Below, piece by piece: positions 34,968-48,732 of a stretch of DNA of 64,000 nt. A model generated the notes under the pieces. The model worked only from the letters and a program-made list of their open reading frames with translations. It was not told where the DNA came from and did not search any database. A program made the translations under genes and the position numbers. How positions within the stretch are numbered: position 1 is the stretch's first letter; each line of letters opens with the position of its first letter. The DNA lies in NCBI GenBank assembly GCA_964036155.1, contig OZ038422.1, positions 14,903,201 through 14,967,200 of the forward strand. Reading direction: 5' to 3'. The stretch is from Diploscapter coronatus. Taxonomy: Eukaryota; Nematoda; Chromadorea; Rhabditida; Rhabditidae.

Positions 34968-37900
34968 ATTCCGGTATGTAATTGCCAGCTGCTACCTTGC
35001 AGATATGAGGTATGAATACGCAATTGGGTATATTGGTATACAGCTTCATTCGTCAGAAAAATCCGCCCACTTGCTAGGTTCGCAAGCAATTCAGGCAGGT
35101 TGCATCTCAGCATTGCGCGGGAAAGGAGGTGGGTTAATTGGAATTGGTGATCAGAGATTTTGCCGTATGCAGCTTTTGCCGAAGTTTTTGCCGTTGAACC
35201 ATCAGTCGACTCTAAGTCAGAGAACATCAAAAACCAAACGGCTAGGCAGCATTTACAACTTGCGCGCCCAGCCGCTGGACAGGAGTGAGAATTGCCGAAG
35301 AAGAACGGGCCCGATTACTTCGAAAGCCAAGACAACTTTTTACAACTTCCGTCAAAGACGTTGACCAAAATCACAACTTATGAAAATACAAGGGGCTATC
35401 AGAAGACGAAGAGCGCAGAGAATTAATTATTTTCTCCTAGTCAGTGAAATTTTACAACAATTTGCATTGATGTTTCAACAGCTGATTAAAGAAAAAGAAC
35501 GACTGCCTATGAAGGTGTTCTGTGTTATTCGTGGAATGACTCGTAAGAAACCTATTCCTTTTACAACTACATAAAAATAGCATATCCCTTTTCTATGATA
35601 ACTAAATTGCTACTGATTACTAATTCGAGTGTCTGATAAGCTTGTCATAAATCTCCCGCATATTCCAACGATTGCCGGGTCACATTTTCTAGAAAAGCTA
35701 GAGAAAATGTGTGTGTGTGTGTGTGTGTGTAAAAGTTGTCACCGAAAAGTGAAAGGTCAACCCTCGGGGTGCGCATCAGATCAATTTCGACGACCTTGTT
35801 TTTGTTCTAATTTATGATGCAGTATTTCCGTCAGTGGATATCACTGATGTAATCTAAAGTGTCGGCTTGACAGACGAAGGTTTTGCAAGTCATCTGGAAG
35901 GTCAAAAATAACTCAGAAAGGCATCGATCATTCAAGTGAAATTGATTGAGTGCCATATCGAATTAGGAGAAAGCGAAATTGATACACTTTGAGAAAAAAC
36001 GAACCGGAATGAAATCAGGAATTCATCATAATGTCGTTTGTCCATAAAAATATTCTTTTGAGCATTTTCTGATACTATTTTGCTTTCTTTTGAGTCATTG
36101 ACTAATTCAAATTTCAAGAGAATCTCGTCTAATTGACTTGCAATTTTTTCCAGTCAATTTCACAAATAACGCTACCCTAATTTGATAAGTAAGAATGCAT
36201 TTTTCGGCCACCATAGAACAAAAACGGTTATCGTATTTTCGTTACTTTAGCGATAGTTTCGAAATTATTCCTTCTGCTGATTGTCACGTAGACAATAAAC
36301 CGATTCTGCAGGCCAAATAATGGCGTCATTATTGTTATGATTAGAATGACAGGTTGGAGATAAAGTGAAAGATTTCCTGTTCTAAGACACTATCGCTAAT
36401 TGCCCGCGTACTCAGATAAGTCGAAAGCCAATGGTTGTCGGCAGCATTCTCTATGTCAACAGGAATGCGGTAGTTGTTATTGGAGGAATATGGGTTATAA
36501 ATTTTGTGATGGGCAGTATTTTTCAGACGGATTTCGAAGTGAAGATTAATCATTACGCTTCATTCTTGAAAATTCCAGGAAAAAAAAAAAAACTAATTTG
36601 AAGGAAACTAGCTGGGTCGTCCAAAAAATTTCTATCCTTCATTCCACGATGAAGAAAGAACGAAAGCTAGATGTTGGATATCAAAAATTATCAGGTAATC
36701 AGAAATCATTGAAATTAGTAGTTGAATAATGCAATGGCATGCAAAGAATAAATTAGAAAAAAATTAGTAATATGAAAAAAAATAAATAAAAAATCGGCGA
36801 TGTTGACGTGTCTGCAGCGGGATGAGTCAAAGTGATTACATCGATAAGCGGGCGATTAGATTTTTGATTGGCAGCGTTCTTTCAAATATCCCCCCCCCCA
36901 AACAAATTGATTATAATTCGATGATGAAGTGCTGAAAGGGGAAAAGTCAAGTCGACCCTGCAAATTGGAATGCAGCCAGCGATAGACAAATATGTAGAAG
37001 AAGCGAAACTAATCAAACGAAGAGGGGTCATTCACTAATGCGACAAGGCAAAATGACTGAAAATGGGCAATTAATGAGACTGCTATTTCGATAAGTAAAA
37101 TGCAAACTATTTTATGGCGAAGAAAGAAAAGTAATTATAGGAAATTAATCGATGAAGATCAATATTTTATCACTAGGGGGAGAAAAAAGGAAAAATAATG
37201 TAGATAAATCGCGATTATTCCGATTAGAAGCATCTAGCAATAAATTTAAAAAAATTTTTAGTCAATAAAGAGTTTTGCGATAAAAGCTTCCGAAGATTTT
37301 TTCTTACAAAGACAGAAATAAGGGGGTTTTCAGGCGAAAGGAAAAATTTAGGTATCGAAGTCAAGGGATAACTCTTTTTCTAAGACATTAATTCATGAGG
37401 GCCAGATAAGAGTATGAGACTAAAGCCCTACTTATGTCTGAAGAAACGATAATCGAGCCTTTTATGCGCGAAATTGTTACAATTTACGTGAAGGTCAAAA
37501 GCTGGAGCGTTTTTTTCTCATTTCTGATATGCAAATTCTGCCAATATCTTTCAATTCGGGGCTCAGCTGAGTTCAAAGCATGGGTGAGCCGGAATGGAAT
37601 TTCAAAATTGCGGAACCGAAATTTAAAATATCACCAAAATTCTGGGGTTGTCTAGTCGGAACCTGAATTTTGGTCCACCCCTGGTCTAAGGGATGAAATC
37701 CGCTTGATGATCCCTTGGGGATGAATAAAGAATTGAGACAAGGGGCGAAGATAGCTAGACCTGAAGACCTGTTTGCAAAATCCCCACAAATGAAAGTGAG
37801 AAGTGAGAAAAATGTGCGAATATTCCGATCGCTGATTATCAATCTCAGTTTCAGATCTCAAATCTCTCAGCATAATTCTGACAGATATACTGGAAATTGA

Positions 37901-38040
37901 TGAGAAGCAACAAAAATTATTAATTTATCTCAAATAAGTGAATTAATAAATTACTAATCTAAAAGATCTTCCATTGCTTTCGTATGTCAAAAATCCGATC
38001 ATCAGTTGAACGATAATAGCTTTGAAATTTTCCTGAATTT
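34968..38040. other. Intergenic between genes F and G
   Basis: No supportable gene. The 162-codon plus-strand frame at 34876-35364 overlaps the signal exon of gene F antisense and has no family feature. A (TG)n microsatellite lies at 35708-35730, and a C-run at 36891-36899. The rest is AT-rich. Confidence 0.45.
35708..35730. repeat. (TG)n microsatellite
   Basis: Eleven TG dinucleotides in an intergenic stretch, next to a small hairpin (CATTTTCTAG / CTAGAGAAAATG, about 35682-35710). Confidence 0.9.
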
Positions 38041-40327
38041 TTAATCCACCGCATCACACTCGGCTGTAGTGATAACAGTTGATACTCCCATCTGAAATAG
38101 CTAAGATATAAAGTGCATGAAATTAGGGACATCGTGTACTTTCACACAAAAATAAGCATTTTTGCAAGAGTAATGAAAAGAGTTAATTTTATAGCAGTCA
38201 TTTCACTTTGATCAAGTTTAATTATTTGTTTTTGTCTGGGTCAGGCAGGTTATTAGAAACATTCCAAAACTCTTTTGATTTTCAAAATTGCGATTTAAGA
38301 TAGTCTAAAGATATCAGGCCTGCTTCCGATAGCCTGATCTTGAGTTCAGTATTAATGTGGAGTGTCTGATTTGAAAGTAAGCACCCATTGTCAGAATAAA
38401 AATTTAGAATTGCAAAGCGAAACGATAGATTTCAACGATAAATAGTGAATTAAGAGAAACAGAAGGGGCATTATTTTCCAGGTTCTATCAATTTTGCTCT
38501 CAATAATTTCCACTTTGTCATAATTTGTTATTCTTACCGCTGTGTAAACCCATTGTCCGTTTGCATTGCAGTCGAGCATGGCAGTGACGGTGTCATCTGT
38601 TCCTGAGCCAGGATCACCAATCGTGAACACGCTATTCAACTAAAACTAAGAAGAATCGTTTGAAATTGAAGCAACCTGAAAATGTTATAGTCGCGTAGCG
38701 TCGTAGCCTACGAAATAGTATGGAAAAGATCTCCCTCCTATCTCACTCGATATCCTCAACTATGGATTACGACGCTACGCGACTACGGCAGTTCCAGATT
38801 GCCGAAATTGATCTTGTGAAAAATCATAATTTTTAACTTTTCATGCTTTTGAACTTGATCACGACTATGGAGGACAGACTTTGAAAATTATACGCCTCAG
38901 ATACGTGTTTAAAAGAATTTGAAGTCATATCAAAACATGCGCAAAAATGATGCGAAAATTTCCGAATTCTCACACCAGAATATTACGCAATGGAAAAAGA
39001 GAAGTGAAAATTAGCATGAAAACAGACTCAGAACAGTGAAAGCAATACGACTTTGAATTCAGAAAATGAACAGAGGAGATCATGAAAAATTTTGAGGGCG
39101 GATAAGAGAAAATTATGACAAAATCATCACATGCAGAATTTGTTCGCGTACGTGCGTTTAAAATAGCCAAAGAATGAGAGAATAGAGCATAAGCGAAAAT
39201 GGAGGAAAGTCATGGTGGCTCCCTAAAGCAATTTTTAACTCACAGAATTTATATCACTTTATTGTAAAATCAAGAGTTATTACACTAACTCGATGATAAA
39301 GACTTTTCTTCATCTCAAGTTTAGATGTGATATAAAAATCGCAATCTGACAGGTGTCATGAGATAGTCGGATGGTGAGAATTTATGATAAAGTTCTTACT
39401 TGGGTTTTTCAAAACCAGAAAATTTCGAGAGCATATTTGGAGAAGCGAAGGAAGAATGACCTCAATGGCCAAGCTTACTCAAAAAAAACTAAATTTATTA
39501 TCCGGTAAGTCGCAAAGGATTAGAACAATCACAAAGTCTGCTCACTTGGATATTAGCTGACGTTCCAGTACAAACGAACGTGTAGACTTTGCAACCATTG
39601 ACCGTGGAAACTGTATTCATTTCGAAGGGCTTGGCGCCTTCGTTGGGGTTGTCAGTAATAATTGTCACGTCGCCCATAGCACATGATGTGCAAGCTGAAA
39701 ATAATCTTCTTCATGAATTAATCATCCAAAATTTGAATAGCTGTTTGGAATTGGCGAAATAGCGGAATTCATAGATAGGGAAGAAGACCGAAATTTGGCC
39801 AATTTTATCGTAATCTAAACCGAAAAAACAAAGGTCATATCTAAATTTCTCAAATTCATTCATCTCTGGATTTTTTTTTTTAAATCGGAGCCATGCTATT
39901 GGGTGAGCAACGAAGCAAAAAATGATCAATAGCTGTGGAAAGCGAGCATTTATCATTTCGTCAATTTCGCGAATTCCAAGGTGCCCAATGAAGTCGTGTT
40001 GCATGCAAACCAAGGGCATAAATTTCGTCAATGCCTACGGTTGGGCGTGGTTGTTGTCGGGGGCTTTGTGGTCATAAGTTCTGTCGTCATAAGCTCTGTT
40101 GTTGAGATCATATTTGTTGTTTCGATGCCCGTTGTCTCTTCCATCATACTCGTCGTTACTGACTCTGTACTCATAAGCATTGTCGTTGAAGATTCACCTG
40201 CTGTAGTTGTAGCTTCTGTGGTTGCAGGCCCTAGTGTCGTGCCTTCTGAGGGAACGGTTCGGACGCAGCATAGCGCGGTCGATGTTAATATTGCAAAAAT
40301 GCATACGTGAATGCGTAGATGCTTCAT
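38041..40327 (-). CDS. C6-domain secreted protein with Thr-rich stalk (gene G)
   Basis: Four exons, high to low: 40327-40039, 39694-39546, 38639-38538, 38091-38041, giving 196 residues. Signal peptide about 1-20, CVRTVPSEG motif, a Thr/Met/Glu-rich stalk to about residue 96 (no exact tandem repeat), and a C6 domain at 97-196 (PCTSC, GCKVYTFVC, MLDCN, AEC). Exon 3 corresponds to exons 3 and 4 of the H genes joined together, so G has one intron fewer. Its LNSVFTIGDPGSG segment resembles the third exons of H1, H4 and H5. Intron 3 carries a foldback element. It is the stalked gene closest in domain sequence to the H genes. Confidence 0.82.
38670..38803. mobile_element. Foldback (hAT-like) MITE, element 3, in intron of gene G
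   Basis: A 134-bp element. The arms are about 35 bp, with a perfect inner 18 bp (TAGTCGCGTAGCGTCGTA), and end GGCAAYCTG. It is flanked by the exact 8-bp direct repeat GAAATTGA (38662-38669 and 38804-38811). The loop contains CGAAATAGTATGG, the complement of the CCATACTATTTCG core of the other three elements. Confidence 0.85.
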
Positions 40328-42242
40328 GATGAATTATAGGGAAATTCAGCGTGAGGTCCAAGATAAGCAGAGGTGGACCAGATGTCAGCGTGACTGGCAT
40401 TTAAATACTCCAGCTGTCTACCTGTTTCAGATGTCAACTTGTCAACATCATCAGCAAATTTGAAGCGTATAGCCTACGGGAGAAAGCCAGTCACAATGCA
40501 AAGTGAGAAAAAATCGCTCTCCGCCCCCGTCTTCCTCGTATAGAATTGGAAAACCTTCCCCAGAAATTTCACTCATTCCTCCTAATGAAGCAACGCAATT
40601 CTAACCATATCTCCTGGGGGCATACCTGGGAACATTGGAGATATGCAGGGATGCGACCGCGAAAGGAAAATAATACCAAAGATCCGTAGTGACTGTGAAA
40701 CATCTGTTCGCGGCCTTCGTTGATTAATTCATGATGGTTTTTTTTTTCTAACGACGCACCCCATTCATCACTTTAACCAGAGAATATTATCAGGTACCGC
40801 TTTATAGTAGAAAAAGTTTTATCTGCGAGAAAATTGAACAATGCAGAAACTAGAGTAAAAATGACGCTATTTCTGTCAAAACTTTGATTTTTTTAAAAAT
40901 AAAACATTTGAAATTAGATTCAAATATTCGTTGAAAATATTGTGCTCTTTTCGCTACGATCCTGATAAGGTAATTCAGGTTTCGATTTTGAGGCTCTCAA
41001 ATGGTGCTGATGAGAACAATGGCATTGAGCAATGACGATCACGCCTTTTATTATCAGAAGATAGGATATTGGACGGTTTGATGAGAAGAATTGCGATATC
41101 TGAAAGATATGCAAATAGAAAAATACTTGATCGATTTGAAATTTTCAATTTTAGAGCATCGATTGAGTTGGATCTAGAAAAAATTGTCCTAACCGATAAT
41201 ACGTTTGCTGTATGAAATTTAACTCGGTCGGGAAAATTCAATCGGCTACGATGGATTTCAAGCATTTTTCCAAAAAAAATCGGTTTACAAAGTGTTGTCT
41301 ATAAACTTTGATTGATGTAAGTGTGGCGTTCCATGCTCCAAGCTTCTGCACTTCTTCCGAAATCTCTGGAAATTATATCATGCTCTAGTTATCATAATGC
41401 AGTCTATAAAATTAGTTCCAAATTAAACAAAACTGGAGTAATCATAGAGTCTCATTTTGATTTTAGGCAGTTTTTGGCAGAAAGTTTACTTGTTTCTTAG
41501 CCAGAAAAGTTGACAATTGTCTCATAATTCTTCCCCGAAACTTTTGCATGTTATTGTTAAGAAAATTTTGAACATCTGATAAATCGAATTCAAAAACCTC
41601 ATTTATTCTAATTTTTGATGACCTGGATCTTTTATCTTGATACCTTGCTATAATCATACCACATTTCGTGCTTGCTCATGACAATAAAATTCAGAGAAAG
41701 GATGGATATTGTAGGATCGAAGACAGGTGAAAAAATACAAATCAGAGCAAGATCAATTCAATTTACTTTCAGAAGATAAATGATTTTTTACGTTTTTTTA
41801 TTTCATTCTTTCTAAAAACACTATCATCTTTAATTGATATTCAGTTACCCTACTAGTGTACGATTAAATTTAATTTATTCTGCTCGAAAATTTTCCTTTA
41901 ACGCACTAGTTTTCTCAAAAATAAATTGTAGATGCTAGCGAATTTAAGGTTTGAATTACTTGTTTCTAGTCATTTAATCTCCATGTCTTTTTAATAACTT
42001 TCAAAAAACATTTCTCAAAGAAGGTTATATTTTACAGGTTTTAATTTGCGAAAATAAAAACCCTGAAGTTAGTGGTATGAAAATGCACATTTATTGAATG
42101 TAACTTTATTACTTAAACAAATAAATGAATATTTTATTACATATTATTAATTAATTGTTGATTATGAGCTGATAACAACTAAGTAACTACATCTAACAAT
42201 AAATTAAAATATAACCATCGTCTATAGTGAAAAGAAGAGTAG
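40328..42242. other. Intergenic between genes G and H1
   Basis: Contains the promoter of gene G (TATTTAAA at 40400-40407, about 73 bp before its start codon). Short frames at 40920-41265 and 41463-41657 on the minus strand are not supported by signal peptide, splicing or motifs. I see no repeat. Confidence 0.45.
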
Positions 42243-45200
42243 TTAATCAACAGAAAGGCAGGTAAGCATATTGACTGGATCGGTCACAACATTTTCATTC
42301 TGAATATTAAAATATTTTAATATAATTTTGTTTCATCCGATTAAATCAGAAAAATTAATTTTAAAAAATATTTCATTCATTACCCCTGTGTACTGCCATC
42401 GATTATTAGCATTGCATACGAGCAGAACCGTAGTCTAAATTACAAGGTCTGATATTTTTAGGATATTAAATGGTTTTCCGATACAATTTCCATATTAAAT
42501 AAGTAGAATCATAATTAATCATTCAGCAAAATAATATACTAACCACTTGTTGCACACCACTATTTGCATTACCAACGGTTAGATCAGGACTGTTTACCTG
42601 AAATTGTGCGAAATATTGACGAAAGATATGTAAAATTGAAAATATTTAGTAAACATTTAGCCTAAAAGATTTGGAATTGCAAAGATTCGATGCAAAATTT
42701 TATTTTTAAAAATGATAATTTTTGTAAAACTAAGAAATTGTTTTCAAATGCAAGAATGAACATATTGTCCGACTCGTTTTACCAAGACGAAACTCGAATA
42801 TCTGGGCAAGACGAAAATCTACGCATGTTATTATATTTTCAAACACGTGTAAAATGAAGAAATCTCACGCCAATTGAAAATCGTGTTATCGATTTCAAAA
42901 ACAAAAATAATAGGCCGTAGCATTCATTCGTGTCATACTTTTCATACTTCCGAACAACTCATTTTCTTACTTCAATATTTGCAGAAGTACCACTGCAACT
43001 GTAGAGAAGCGTAGAGCACCCATTTCCATCCACGCCTGGCGTAGGAGCGGCGGGGTCAAATGCGTGAGCTCCTGTGTTTGCATCAGTAGCGCCGATTGTC
43101 ACTTGGTCAGCCGTACACGTGCCACAAGCTGAAAACTGATTATTTACTCATTTATATGCTTTAAACTTGTTTCATTCTTCCATCAAGACCGAGAGAAATT
43201 TCGATTCCAACTTCGACATTTTGTAGGAGGTTCGTACAACCATTCTTCAAAATATTGCCTAATCTTGGTAACCTGGATTTGACGTAAAGAATAAACTAAA
43301 ATGGAAAATTTGTGCATTTTTGGATTCGACTAAATCACAAAATAACGGAATACAGCGATAAATGAGTAAGATTTTGTGCTAAATATTGGCATTTCTTCAT
43401 GCCACGATTATATCAAATTCAAGGAAAAACTGCGTAATTTCTAAATTAGCCATTATCAAATAAGCTATTTGATAGCTTTGCGTCACAAGTGAAACCTTTT
43501 AGTCATCTAATTTTTTGATGATTACACTTGTACTTCGATTTATCTTTATCAATAATTTCGCTGAATAGAAAGCTTTATCTATGCCTTTCACTTATCAATC
43601 ACAGCAACTTACGCGCTTTTTCACGTAGATGCAGATGAAAGAAAAAGAAATCAGGAAATTTCTGCCAGTTAGGCGAAAAATCTCTATAAAGAAAGAAGTC
43701 CAAAAAACTCATAGCGATCGCGACTGGTCGCCCACCATAAAGATTCGTATGCCTTAATGATTGGATGTCATGCAGATGCAGGAAGAATAAAAATCCTGGG
43801 AGAAAATTCCTGGTAGATCAAGAACTATTTATCTAAGCAATAAAAGAATCCATGGAAGGTGAAAAACTCTTTGAGGTGTGGTGTATTTTTTCTTAGCACT
43901 TCAGAGGGCATGAATGTTTGAATTCTAATTTCATCTTCACCTTGATCTCTAGTAGAGTTGTGTAGGTTTCTTTGTTTCTTGACATTTTCTGTCATTCCTT
44001 TTCTTCTAAATATTTACGCTGCCATTTTCTTTCATGCCTGGTTCAGCCCTGACTACAAAGCATACCTTGATTTGCCTTAAGCCAGATCTTCATTGCGATT
44101 CTCAACTACGCCAAAATATTTTCATTAAACTTTTGTTGTGAATCCCTCTATGTATGCTTAGCTTTCCATATAAAAATATGCGCTTCAAATTTTATTCATT
44201 CAAATTCACGGTTTGATTATCACCATCCTAAATCGATAGTGTTTTATCAACATCAGATTTAACAAGATTTTTTTTAATGAGTAAAATTTTGTGTCCACGA
44301 TAAATTGTCATTTTTCAAAAGCCCCCTTTCATAGTTTGTGAACTCTATGCCAAACAATCTCAGAGAATGGATATGGAATGAGCAAAATTAAACTAGAAAT
44401 TTATAAAAAAAAAAAAATGTCGGTAAAGAAAAAGCTCCGATTCCATAAAAACGCGAATTTTAAAAACAAAGTTGAGCCTTCCTCACCATTCTCATGAGCA
44501 AGAAGCTCGAAGATTTGTGACAAGAATGATGTTTAAACCTAACAAATGTTACTAAGACTAGGCCCAACCGAGGTAGAACTGAATAATCGATCATAGCACA
44601 GAAGTGGTTAAGCAACGATGTGAGAATGACTGAACTCGACTATGGCACAGTCAATTTCACTCATTAAAAAACTAATTCTGTCTGGGACGACTGGAAATTT
44701 CGTCAGAATGAGTCAGTTTCTTCACCTTTCTGATGATTTCTGCGAAAAGTGGCACTTTTTGATAATGATGCCCAATTGTCGCCCTTTCGAAGAGGTCCGA
44801 CTTTTCAAACAAGCCCTTCAACCCATTGTACGCAAATTGGGCAAAAAGAGCCTTGCCAAAATTTTCAATCCCAGGTCGAGTTTAGAAAAATGATCAACAA
44901 CAGGTAAGTTAAGGCGCCAGACTCTCAGACTTAGGTCCTTACATAGAATTAAGAATTGGATTCTTGCACAAGCGTGATGAGAAACTCCATACCGAGGAAT
45001 CGGCTTGTTCTGACGAAGGAACCAAGCCCTGTCTATTCTATATTGTGACTAACTGACTAATCCGCTGCAATTATCACTGGCAACTCTTTTATAAATGTGA
45101 AAATCTTTAAAATGAAGGCAGGACAGAATATTTGGAAGGACTCTAGGAATTTGGAAATTCTCTGTTTCAAGACTTTCATAATGTAAGTTTGAAGGTTTAT

Positions 45201-45481
45201 TTCATATCTTTCAGAAAGAAACCTGCATTTCAAAAATCAAAAACAGAATTCAATTTTCATTCACCTTTGAAGATAGCTAAAAGCCACATATAAGATGATA
45301 TAATGAAAGTCATAAATGATGATGGGGTACATAAATAATGCATGTTAGCATAACCTAACTACCAGATTTGCCAAAATATCGAGGATTCACCTGGGTTTGG
45401 TCCTCCTGGTACAGTTCGTACACAGGGCGATACGATTGTGATTGAAAGTGCCAGAAGCTGGGCGACGAGTAAAGACTTCAT
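42243..45481 (-). CDS. Stalkless C6-domain secreted protein (H1)
   Basis: Five exons, high to low: 45481-45391, 43128-42971, 42597-42544, 42434-42384, 42299-42243, giving 136 residues. Signal peptide MKSLLVAQLLALSITIVSP, then CVRTVPGGPNP directly joined to the C6 domain (ACGTC, GCSTLLYSC, VCNANNRW, LTC) with no stalk. Intron 1 is 2.26 kb, far longer than in H2-H6 (about 0.3 kb), and contains an 83-codon plus-strand frame (44642-44893) of no known family. It keeps the ancestral C-x-x-C start. Third-exon residues are VNSPDLTVGNANSGVQQV. H1 is the most diverged member of the H group and its flanks are not part of the 3.4-kb repeat units. Confidence 0.8.
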
Positions 45482-47087
45482 GGTTTTGACGCAATCTATG
45501 ACAAGAAGACGAAAGGGTGAAACGGCTTTGAAGGAACTTGAAGCCGGTCGCGCCCTCGAATAAATACCCCCCGATTTCTGTCATGCGCCAACAGTCGACC
45601 CGCCATCTAATTGATAATCTCTTATCGTAAATCCCTCGGGCGGCTAAAGGTGGCGGCCAAGTGACACGTAAGCGTGAGAGAGAGGGAGAGAGAGAGACGG
45701 CTGTGGGGGAAAGCGATAAGCCGCCAATGCGCACGAAGCGTAAACCTGCAGCTTGATGGTCTTTATGATGTTTTTTAATTGAACTTGAATCGGCAAAACC
45801 GCACAGAGTAAACCACCTTTTTCATACCCATATGTGTTACTCCACATAAGAGTAACAAAGAATGCAAAAACTGTAGGTTGATTTGGACGATCGACTTCAT
45901 GTCAGATTTTTCATATCAGAGACGTTGATAAGAAAGCTGCCAGAAAAAGGGAAATCGTCAGCAAACGTCACCTGCCATCACTTTCTCTTATTCCCCGTGA
46001 TTTCTTGATTTCGACAATCCTGTTTGGGCATAAGCGCTGAAAGATAATTGAAAAGATCGATGGTTGGCTTTTTTATCAATTATTGGATTAGATGATCAAA
46101 TACTAATTCCCTTGCTTTCCCAACATGCAAAAACTAGCAAATACGCAGGCACGGAAATCTGCGTTGATTAGTAATGTTCTAACAGAGAGTGTAAAAAGGA
46201 ATGAGGATTAGTTCTGCATCAGGGCTACCCAAACAGATGAAACCTAGCATTTGACCATGTATGGGTGAATAAAGATAAAGGTCGCCTAGGCCAGTGTAGA
46301 TGCCATCAGTTGTTATCTTCTGACGGAAAGATTTGTACGCACGTGAAGCACAAGGTTAAAAAATTGTCACAAATTACGAAGAGTAACTATCTCAAGCTAA
46401 AAAGCTACATTATCTTTAGCATCAAGAAAATTTTCACAACTATTGAAAAAAAGCCATCACTTCATTCATTTTTCACCCGCAATCCTACAATGAATCTAAC
46501 AAAGACAAGTGAAGAAACGATTATTAAAAAAAATCGTTTAACAGTGGATAGAATGGCAAGCAATCCATTGATATCCTCTTCAATCAGGTAATTAATTAAG
46601 AAAGAAAAGGAAATCATTTGCCATTGTCGTGGGCACTACAATGACAAAACGATGCTTAGAAGAGAATTTAAAAATCGATATAAAGATGTGAAAAACGAGA
46701 GATAAAATAATTTTGAAAGGAATTTATTAAGGAAAATTTAAATAATAAATAATAAAATAGCGCTATTGACCGATGACAGTTGAAAGGAATATTATTGTCT
46801 AGGGCAAATGAACGAAAGTCTCTCCCGTTCCTCAATTTAATACACAGAAATGCTCGGGGAATTCATGCTTGCAAAAATGGTGAGGAGAAAGGCGCTTTTT
46901 TGTAAACTGGGAAATTTTACTCAACTTTCTTTCGCACTTTACCCTCTGCACGGGATGAGACTCCCCTTCATCTGACCATTTAATATTATTATTTTTGATA
47001 TAAAGCTATTTAATAAATATCTATGGTATCTAAATCTATTAATAAATTAAAACCCCATCATGATATACAATGGAAAAGACGATCAAA
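45482..47087. other. Intergenic between H1 and H2
   Basis: Upstream of H1 are a TATTTAT box about 85 bp before the start and two GATA-type sites (TTGATAATCTCTTATCG, 45609-45625). From about 46440 the sequence is part of the repeat unit that recurs downstream of H3-H6. The 108-codon frame at 46265-46591 runs into that repeat and is not a gene. Confidence 0.5.
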
Positions 47088-48732
47088 TTAAACATTTAAG
47101 CATCGAATCATATTAACAACATTCGTCTGCGCACCCTGAAAAATGACCATTTTGATTTTCATGCTTTTTCATTAAATCAACCCGAAGGATAACTAATGAA
47201 ATTATTAATTTTAATACCTGTGTAATTACCCACTGGTTGTTCCCATTACAGGTGAGCGTACTCGTAGCCTAAATAATCATGTATGATTAAATTTTCATAA
47301 AATATAATTATTTACAACAAATACTGGTAATTAAAAAGTTTAAAAACGCAAGATTTTTAATCATATCTGTTCTACTCTTTTATCACAATTCGAACTGATA
47401 AATATTAACAACGCGATTATCGGGAATGAGAGAGAGCTAGGGAAGTCACAGAAAAATCCACTGCTTCTCTTCATTATACATGCTATTTAGTCGCAGGAAT
47501 GAAAGAATTTCAATTGCCTGCATTCATCTCTACGTCCGAATAATCGCTTTTTGTGCATTAACAATATCTCAAGAAATATTAAAGTGCATCAAATTTTTCA
47601 ATTAAACCTAATTTCAGCCAGGCGAATAATTATTAACTCTTATGAATAGACGTTCAAAATTCTTGCGCTTTTCCGAATATCTGTTCGCCATCGATGCTCG
47701 ATATCATAAATATTCATTTATTGATTAATTATTCAATTAAAAATTTCTCACCGGAAGAGTAAATTGTCCATCGTTTACCTAAATTTATGAAAATAATTAT
47801 TGAAAAGAATATTAAAATATAAATTGTGATCTATTTTCGAAGTGTATGTCTAGCGATTAGCCAAAAACTTGAACCTGATTTAATATATCATGGACTATTA
47901 TCCAAATATCGTAAAATTGCTAATTCAAAATGAAGTTTACTGAATTATGAAAAATGTTTTCGTAAGAAACTTATAGCTAAAGTGAAGATGGTTTCAAAAA
48001 GAAGAATGAGATTCTCTGCAAAAGAGATATTTTTGTCTAACATCGATAAGAAATAAACTGTTAATAATGTTTTTTACTGTAAAAGTTAAAAGAAACGCGA
48101 TTTATCATTAATTGAATTGAAGAATTTAGATGAAAAGAAATAAGAATAAAGAAACGTGATTTATCACTTACATCAATATTTGCACCATCTCCCGTACAAG
48201 TGTAAGTAAGGGTAGCGCATCCAGCAGCATTCACACCAGCAACAGGAGCAGCGGGATTAAAATCCCCGAACTCTACATCTGGATCAGGCATAGGTCCCAT
48301 TTCTGGGCCAGTCGCAGGAGTACAAGTTCTGCACGCTAAAAATATGATTGATTCAATTTTCACAACAATGTTTTACAAAAGGTACATAATTAATTGAAAG
48401 AAAGCAGGGTTGGGAATAAGGAATGTAGAATAATTCATTTCGAATTGAAAAAGAGGATTCCGATTCAAGGAATTTCGAACTCAAGTCTAATGCGTAAGTT
48501 CCTGCTTCAAATACTTATGTGATCTAGTAACATGCTTATCTGATTTTTGCTCTCAGAAATAGTACTCAGACTGACTTATCGAGTTACCGCACTGATGATT
48601 TATCTTTATCGTTACCTAGATTTACCAAAATATCGGAGATTTACCTGTTGTCTCTCCTGGAACGGTTCGTGCACAGGGCGATACGATTGTGATTGAAAGT
48701 GCCAGAAGTTGGACGACGAGTAAAGACTTCAT
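47088..48732 (-). CDS. Stalkless C6-domain secreted protein (H2)
   Basis: Five exons, high to low: 48732-48645, 48335-48172, 47778-47752, 47268-47218, 47135-47088, giving 125 residues. Signal peptide MKSLLVVQLLALSITIVSP, CARTVPGETT, then a C6 domain (ACRTC, GCATLTYTC, LTCNGNNQW, IRC). The third exon has only nine codons (VNDGQFTLP), half that of H5, although the introns on both sides are almost identical to those of H5. It keeps the C-x-x-C start like H1 and the stalked genes. TATA box 65 bp upstream of the ATG and a conserved AGATAAG site about 212 bp upstream. Confidence 0.82.

Noticed and set aside
34876..35364. 162-codon plus-strand open frame
   Set aside because: It overlaps the signal exon of gene F in antisense, has no domain, signal peptide or splice logic, and looks like a by-product of local base composition.
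44642..44893. 83-codon plus-strand frame inside the long first intron of H1
   Set aside because: No family motif and no neighbouring exons; possible as a nested gene but not supported.
46265..46591. 108-codon plus-strand frame between H1 and H2
   Set aside because: Runs into the tandem-repeat unit sequence; the homologous positions in other units are not open in the same frame.
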